A stretch of DNA of 64,000 nucleotides from VBOC01 sp964512655 (GTDB lineage: Bacteria > Bacteroidota > Ignavibacteria > UBA10030 > SZUA-254), in contig CAZEJT010000004.1 in assembly GCA_964512655.1 (NCBI GenBank), positions 124,001 to 188,000 of the forward strand, in the 5' to 3' direction. This document shows, one piece after another, positions 60,957 through 64,000 of this stretch. Below the pieces are notes generated by a model. That model worked only from the letters and a program-made list of their open reading frames with translations. It had not been told where the DNA came from and did not search any database. The position numbers and the translations under genes were made by a program. Numbering within the stretch: position 1 is the first letter of the stretch; each line of letters starts with the position of its first letter.

Positions 60957-63764
60957 ATGGCTCGAAACCATTCATCCGAAACCCTGGAGATACCAAAAAG
61001 CTCAAAAAGGAAGCGCGAACAAGCGGGCGATTCCGTCAACGGGGATGCGACAAAAGCGAATGGCCGGAAAACCGGCCTGCTTGAGAGCAAACTGTATATC
61101 CCATGCCCGCGCCCGGGCATCGTTCCCCGACAGAGGTTGACCGATCGCCTTAATGACGGCATGAGAGGAAGGTTGACGCTGGTCTCTGCCCCCGCAGGAT
61201 TTGGCAAGTCAACCCTTCTCAGCACGTGGCGCTGCACCACAGATCGTAAAGTAAGTTGGGTATCGCTCGATGAGAACGATAACAGTGCTTTCACTTTCTG
61301 GTCGTATGTAATCGCGGCGCTTCGGAACGTCGATGCGGACCTCGGTGATAAGGCTAATGCGCTACTTGACGCTCATAAACGACATCCCCAGCGCCCACAG
61401 CAGGAATCGTTCCTCACGCCCCTCGTGAATGAGATCAGAGAACTGAAGAAGAATGCCGCTCTCGTTCTCGATGACTACCATCTGATTACAAATCCCTCGA
61501 TTCACGATGGGATAGGATTTCTGATCGAGCATCTCCCCCCACAGCTTCACGTCATCATTACAAGCCGCGCAGATCCCCCCCTTCCGCTGGCGCGCCTGCG
61601 GGGCCGCAATCAGCTGAATGAATTGCGCGCAAAAGAGCTCCGTTTTACTCCTGAGGAGTGCGCATCGTTCCTTAACGACATCATGAAGTTGCGGCTTTCG
61701 GCCAAGAGGATCACCGATCTGGAAGACCGGACGGAAGGGTGGATTGTCGGATTGCAACTGGCAGCACTATCAATCCAGGGGCGGGCCGAAAAGGACGTCG
61801 GTGAATTCATCACGGCGTTTACGGGGTCCCATCGCTTCGTGGTTGACTATCTGGTCGAAGAGGTTTTTAACACGCAGCCGGAGCATGTCCGACGCTTCCT
61901 TCTTCAGACCTCGATCCTTCACCGCTTGAACGGGCTCTTGTGCGATGAAGTCACGGGGCAAACCGGCGGCGCGGAGACGCTTGCGATGCTCGAGCGGAAC
62001 AACCTCTTCACGATTCCGCTCGACGAGCGCAGGGAATGGTACCGCTACCATCAACTGTTTGCCGCCGTCCTTCGGGGCCGCCTGGAGCACGAGCAGCCCG
62101 ACATTATCCCGGAACTTCATCGAAGGGCGAGCGAATGGTTTGAACAGCGCGGACTCGTGCGGGAGGCAATGACGCATGCCCTCGCTTCCCTGGATTTCGA
62201 ACGGGCCGCGCGACTTGTCGAGACTCACTCGGAAGCAATGATAACCCGGGGTGAGACAAGCACGCTGCTCAACTGGCTCGACCTTCTTCCCGTTGAATTG
62301 GTGCAATCTCGACCCCGCCTCGCACTCGCGAAAGCATGGGCCGATATTTCGCATGACCGGTTGCCGGAAGCGAGGGAGTATCTCTCCACTGCAGAGCGCC
62401 TCGTGGATACTGCTGAGCCGCCCACGGCGGACGCGCGAGGAATCGTTGGAGAAGCGGCGGCCGTCCGCGCGATGATGGCAGTAATGCAGGACGACGTGCC
62501 CGGCATCCTCGCCGCAGCCGGCAAAGCGCTGAAATACCTCCCCGTCGAGAAGCGGTATCACCGGGGAATTGTCAACATGTTCCTGGGGATTGCGCACCTG
62601 CTGCTCGGCGACTTTGTCGAGGCAAAACGCAGAGCCGACGAAGCGTTCCGCGTGGGTCGTGCTATCAAAAACCAATCCCTCATGTACTATGCAGAACTGT
62701 GCATGGGGGGCATTGAGCGCTTCCAGTCGAATCTCCACCGCTCCGCGGATCTTCTTCGCAAGTCCCTCGAGGCAGTTGAAAGACCGGATGGCACCTACGT
62801 TCCCATTGCAACGCTTGCTCATCGCTACCTGGCGGAGATGCTCTACGAATTGAACGATCTGGAATCGGCGCGCCGGCATGTTTCTCTGGCTCTGGAGCTC
62901 GGACAAACCTGGTGGGTCTGTGACGAGATGATCAAGAGCTACACGCTTCTGGCACGCATTGAGGCCGCAGGGGGAAACGCCGATGGTGTGGCTCGAGCAT
63001 TAAGGGAAGCAAATAACCTGGCAGAAGAGCAGGACGAGTTTAATCTGGTATCAAGAGTAGGAATACCCTTCGTAAAGCAGTGGCTTGCCGATGGATACCT
63101 GGCACCCGCCGTTCGATGGGCGGACGAACAGCCACGGACGTTCGAGATGGATGCCGAATTCAACCTGCTTCACGCGGGTAAGAGAGCTGCGCTCGCCCGA
63201 TACCACATTGCGCACCAACAATACGACCTTGCTCTCGATGTGCTCGCTTCCATCTGGCCTGCAGTAGAAACCAAGCAGATCACCTTCATGATGATCGAGG
63301 TATCGATACTGCAGTCGCTCGCGCTGCAGGCCCTGGGGAATCTCGACGGAGCGTTGGACCACCTAAATCGTGCGCTCTCTCTTGCGTGGCCGGAACAGCA
63401 CGTTCGCACATTCGCCGATGAGGGCGAGGAGATGCGCGCCCTGCTGCGGCGCGTGACGGGGCCGAACCGGAAGTATGCCGCAACCCTGCTGAGCCTATTC
63501 GAACCGTCTACCGGGCTGGTTTCCCAGAAAACGACCACCGGCGTATTCGAGATGCCGGGGGGCGTTCTCGTCGAACCGCTCAGCAAGCGCGAATTAGAGC
63601 TCATACCTCACCTTGCCGGAGGGCTGTCCAATCAGGCGATTGCTAGAAAACTGTTCATTTCTCCGGATACCGTCAAGGTTCATCTCAAGCACATCTACCA
63701 AAAGCTCGGAGTTAATAACCGGGCACAGGCAACCGCCAGAGTAAGTGAACTGAGCCTGAAGTAA
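60957..63764 (+). CDS. MalT-type (LAL) LuxR-family ATP-dependent transcriptional activator
   Basis: The 935-residue regulator has a STAND-type ATPase with Walker A SAPAGFGKST (77-86) and Walker B AALVLDDYH near 172-180, a winged-helix region, a long helical TPR-like sensor domain (about 420-850), and a C-terminal LuxR helix-turn-helix (LSKRELELIPHLAGG, NQAIARKLFISPDTVKVHL, KLGVNNRAQA). MalT-like proteins oligomerise on ATP and an inducer and then activate transcription. The inducer here is unknown. The ATG at 60957 has no strong Shine-Dalgarno. The adjacent hairpin and the small gene downstream are candidate targets. Confidence 0.93.
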   Translation: MARNHSSETLEIPKSSKRKREQAGDSVNGDATKANGRKTGLLESKLYIPCPRPGIVPRQRLTDRLNDGMRGRLTLVSAPAGFGKSTLLSTWRCTTDRKVSWVSLDENDNSAFTFWSYVIAALRNVDADLGDKANALLDAHKRHPQRPQQESFLTPLVNEIRELKKNAALVLDDYHLITNPSIHDGIGFLIEHLPPQLHVIITSRADPPLPLARLRGRNQLNELRAKELRFTPEECASFLNDIMKLRLSAKRITDLEDRTEGWIVGLQLAALSIQGRAEKDVGEFITAFTGSHRFVVDYLVEEVFNTQPEHVRRFLLQTSILHRLNGLLCDEVTGQTGGAETLAMLERNNLFTIPLDERREWYRYHQLFAAVLRGRLEHEQPDIIPELHRRASEWFEQRGLVREAMTHALASLDFERAARLVETHSEAMITRGETSTLLNWLDLLPVELVQSRPRLALAKAWADISHDRLPEAREYLSTAERLVDTAEPPTADARGIVGEAAAVRAMMAVMQDDVPGILAAAGKALKYLPVEKRYHRGIVNMFLGIAHLLLGDFVEAKRRADEAFRVGRAIKNQSLMYYAELCMGGIERFQSNLHRSADLLRKSLEAVERPDGTYVPIATLAHRYLAEMLYELNDLESARRHVSLALELGQTWWVCDEMIKSYTLLARIEAAGGNADGVARALREANNLAEEQDEFNLVSRVGIPFVKQWLADGYLAPAVRWADEQPRTFEMDAEFNLLHAGKRAALARYHIAHQQYDLALDVLASIWPAVETKQITFMMIEVSILQSLALQALGNLDGALDHLNRALSLAWPEQHVRTFADEGEEMRALLRRVTGPNRKYAATLLSLFEPSTGLVSQKTTTGVFEMPGGVLVEPLSKRELELIPHLAGGLSNQAIARKLFISPDTVKVHLKHIYQKLGVNNRAQATARVSELSLK

Positions 63765-63770
63765 CCCCCC

Positions 63771-63793
63771 GGTATCGGGTGATCCCCGATACC
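63771..63793. repeat. Perfect 9-bp hairpin after the LuxR gene
   Basis: GGTATCGGG, loop TGATC, CCCGATACC, six bases after the stop. There is no T tract, so it could be an operator or a processing hairpin. Further on, AATACCC occurs at 63821-63827 and 63856-63862 with AATACTCCC (63834-63842) between, possible activator half-sites. Confidence 0.5.
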
Positions 63794-63928
63794 ACGTCGT
63801 TCCCCGAATCCCGCGGTAAAAATACCCCTCCTGAATACTCCCTTCGGGTGATTCAAATACCCACGGTCGTGCTGTATGTTGTTGTCAATGAATTTCAGTT
63901 GTCAGCGCGCTAATCAGGCATACTTGCG

Positions 63929-64000
63929 ATGGACTCAAAAATCAGCTTCAAGATAAGGCTCGAGGGACATGTAGACCGTTATTGGCTCGACTGGTTCTGT
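63929..64000 (+). CDS. N-terminus of a small protein, cut by the window edge
   Basis: An ATG at 63929 opens a frame that runs to the edge (24 codons: MDSKISFKIRLEGHVDRY then WLDWFC). The RLEGHxxRYWxDWF pattern recalls, from memory, a family of about 70-residue proteins often encoded just after MalT-type regulators. The ribosome site is not obvious. It would be a natural target of the upstream regulator. The assignment is tentative because only a third of the likely gene is present. Confidence 0.5.
   Translation, partial: MDSKISFKIRLEGHVDRYWLDWFC

Overview
This 64 kb window reads as chromosomal DNA from a moderately GC-rich, Gram-negative member of the Bacteroidota/Chlorobiota assemblage, probably Ignavibacteria- or Kapabacteria-like. 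That placement is inferred. It rests on a type IX secretion C-terminal sorting domain (gene ending at 59593), a TonB-dependent receptor, several outer-membrane barrels, many lipoproteins and a ClpC-type chaperone. The promoters I can find by eye are not the Bacteroidetes TAnnTTTG type. They are sigma-70-like, TTGnnn / 17 bp / TAnnnT, and they recur across the window. I see no phage, integrase, transposase, CRISPR array or rRNA.

Layout. (1) 1-17854, all on the minus strand: a molybdoenzyme and purine-catabolism region. Gene order as transcribed is an amidohydrolase deaminase (guanine-deaminase-like), xanthine dehydrogenase FeS/FAD and Mo subunits, allantoinase, allantoicase, OHCU decarboxylase, a DUF6986/HpcH-HpaI aldolase-like protein, hydroxyisourate hydrolase, membrane urate oxidase PuuD without its cytochrome c tail, a cytosine-deaminase-like enzyme, XdhC, an exported amidohydrolase, a kynureninase-like PLP enzyme, then MoeA, MoaD and MoaE. 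A Lys/Met/Glu repeat protein and the first 60 codons of a Tat-exported, probably molybdopterin-dependent lipoprotein follow. Together these take guanine or xanthine through urate and allantoin to allantoate, then ureidoglycolate plus urea, and help build the Mo cofactor that xanthine dehydrogenase needs. (2) 18041-23000: an orphan ribbon-helix-helix antitoxin, a small exported protein, a cysteine-synthase-like enzyme, small proteins, and a GT39-type membrane protein. (3) 22847-27659: TonB receptor, outer-membrane barrel, anti-sigma factor and ECF sigma factor. (4) 27840-33697: DoxX protein, MFS exporter, tRNA-Asn divergent from clpC, and a zinc-peptidase-like protein.

(5) 33906-47073, minus strand: a sugar-scavenging operon. 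It holds two RbsC-type permeases, a lipoprotein sugar-binding protein, an RbsA-type ATPase, an outer-membrane barrel, a TPR membrane protein, exported GH38 alpha-mannosidase and exported GH36 alpha-galactosidase, with a recognisable promoter at one end and a terminator at the other. (6) 47645-60504: many exported proteins and lipoproteins, including a PKD lipoprotein, a bacterial lysyl oxidase that keeps both LTQ cofactor residues, a META-domain lipoprotein, an HExxH peptidase and a T9SS cargo protein. The pseudouridine catabolic pair PsuK-PsuG also lies here. (7) 60957-64000: a large MalT-type LuxR regulator followed by a hairpin and the start of a small gene cut by the window edge.

The most notable observations are: a near-complete purine pathway in one strand block with unassigned enzymes embedded; a urate oxidase lacking its electron-accepting domain; a lysyl oxidase homologue with an intact cofactor signature; a T9SS gene whose start position holds ACG behind a good promoter and Shine-Dalgarno; a divergent tRNA/clpC promoter pair with identical -35 and -10 boxes; and a family of 13-bp tandem/palindromic intergenic elements.
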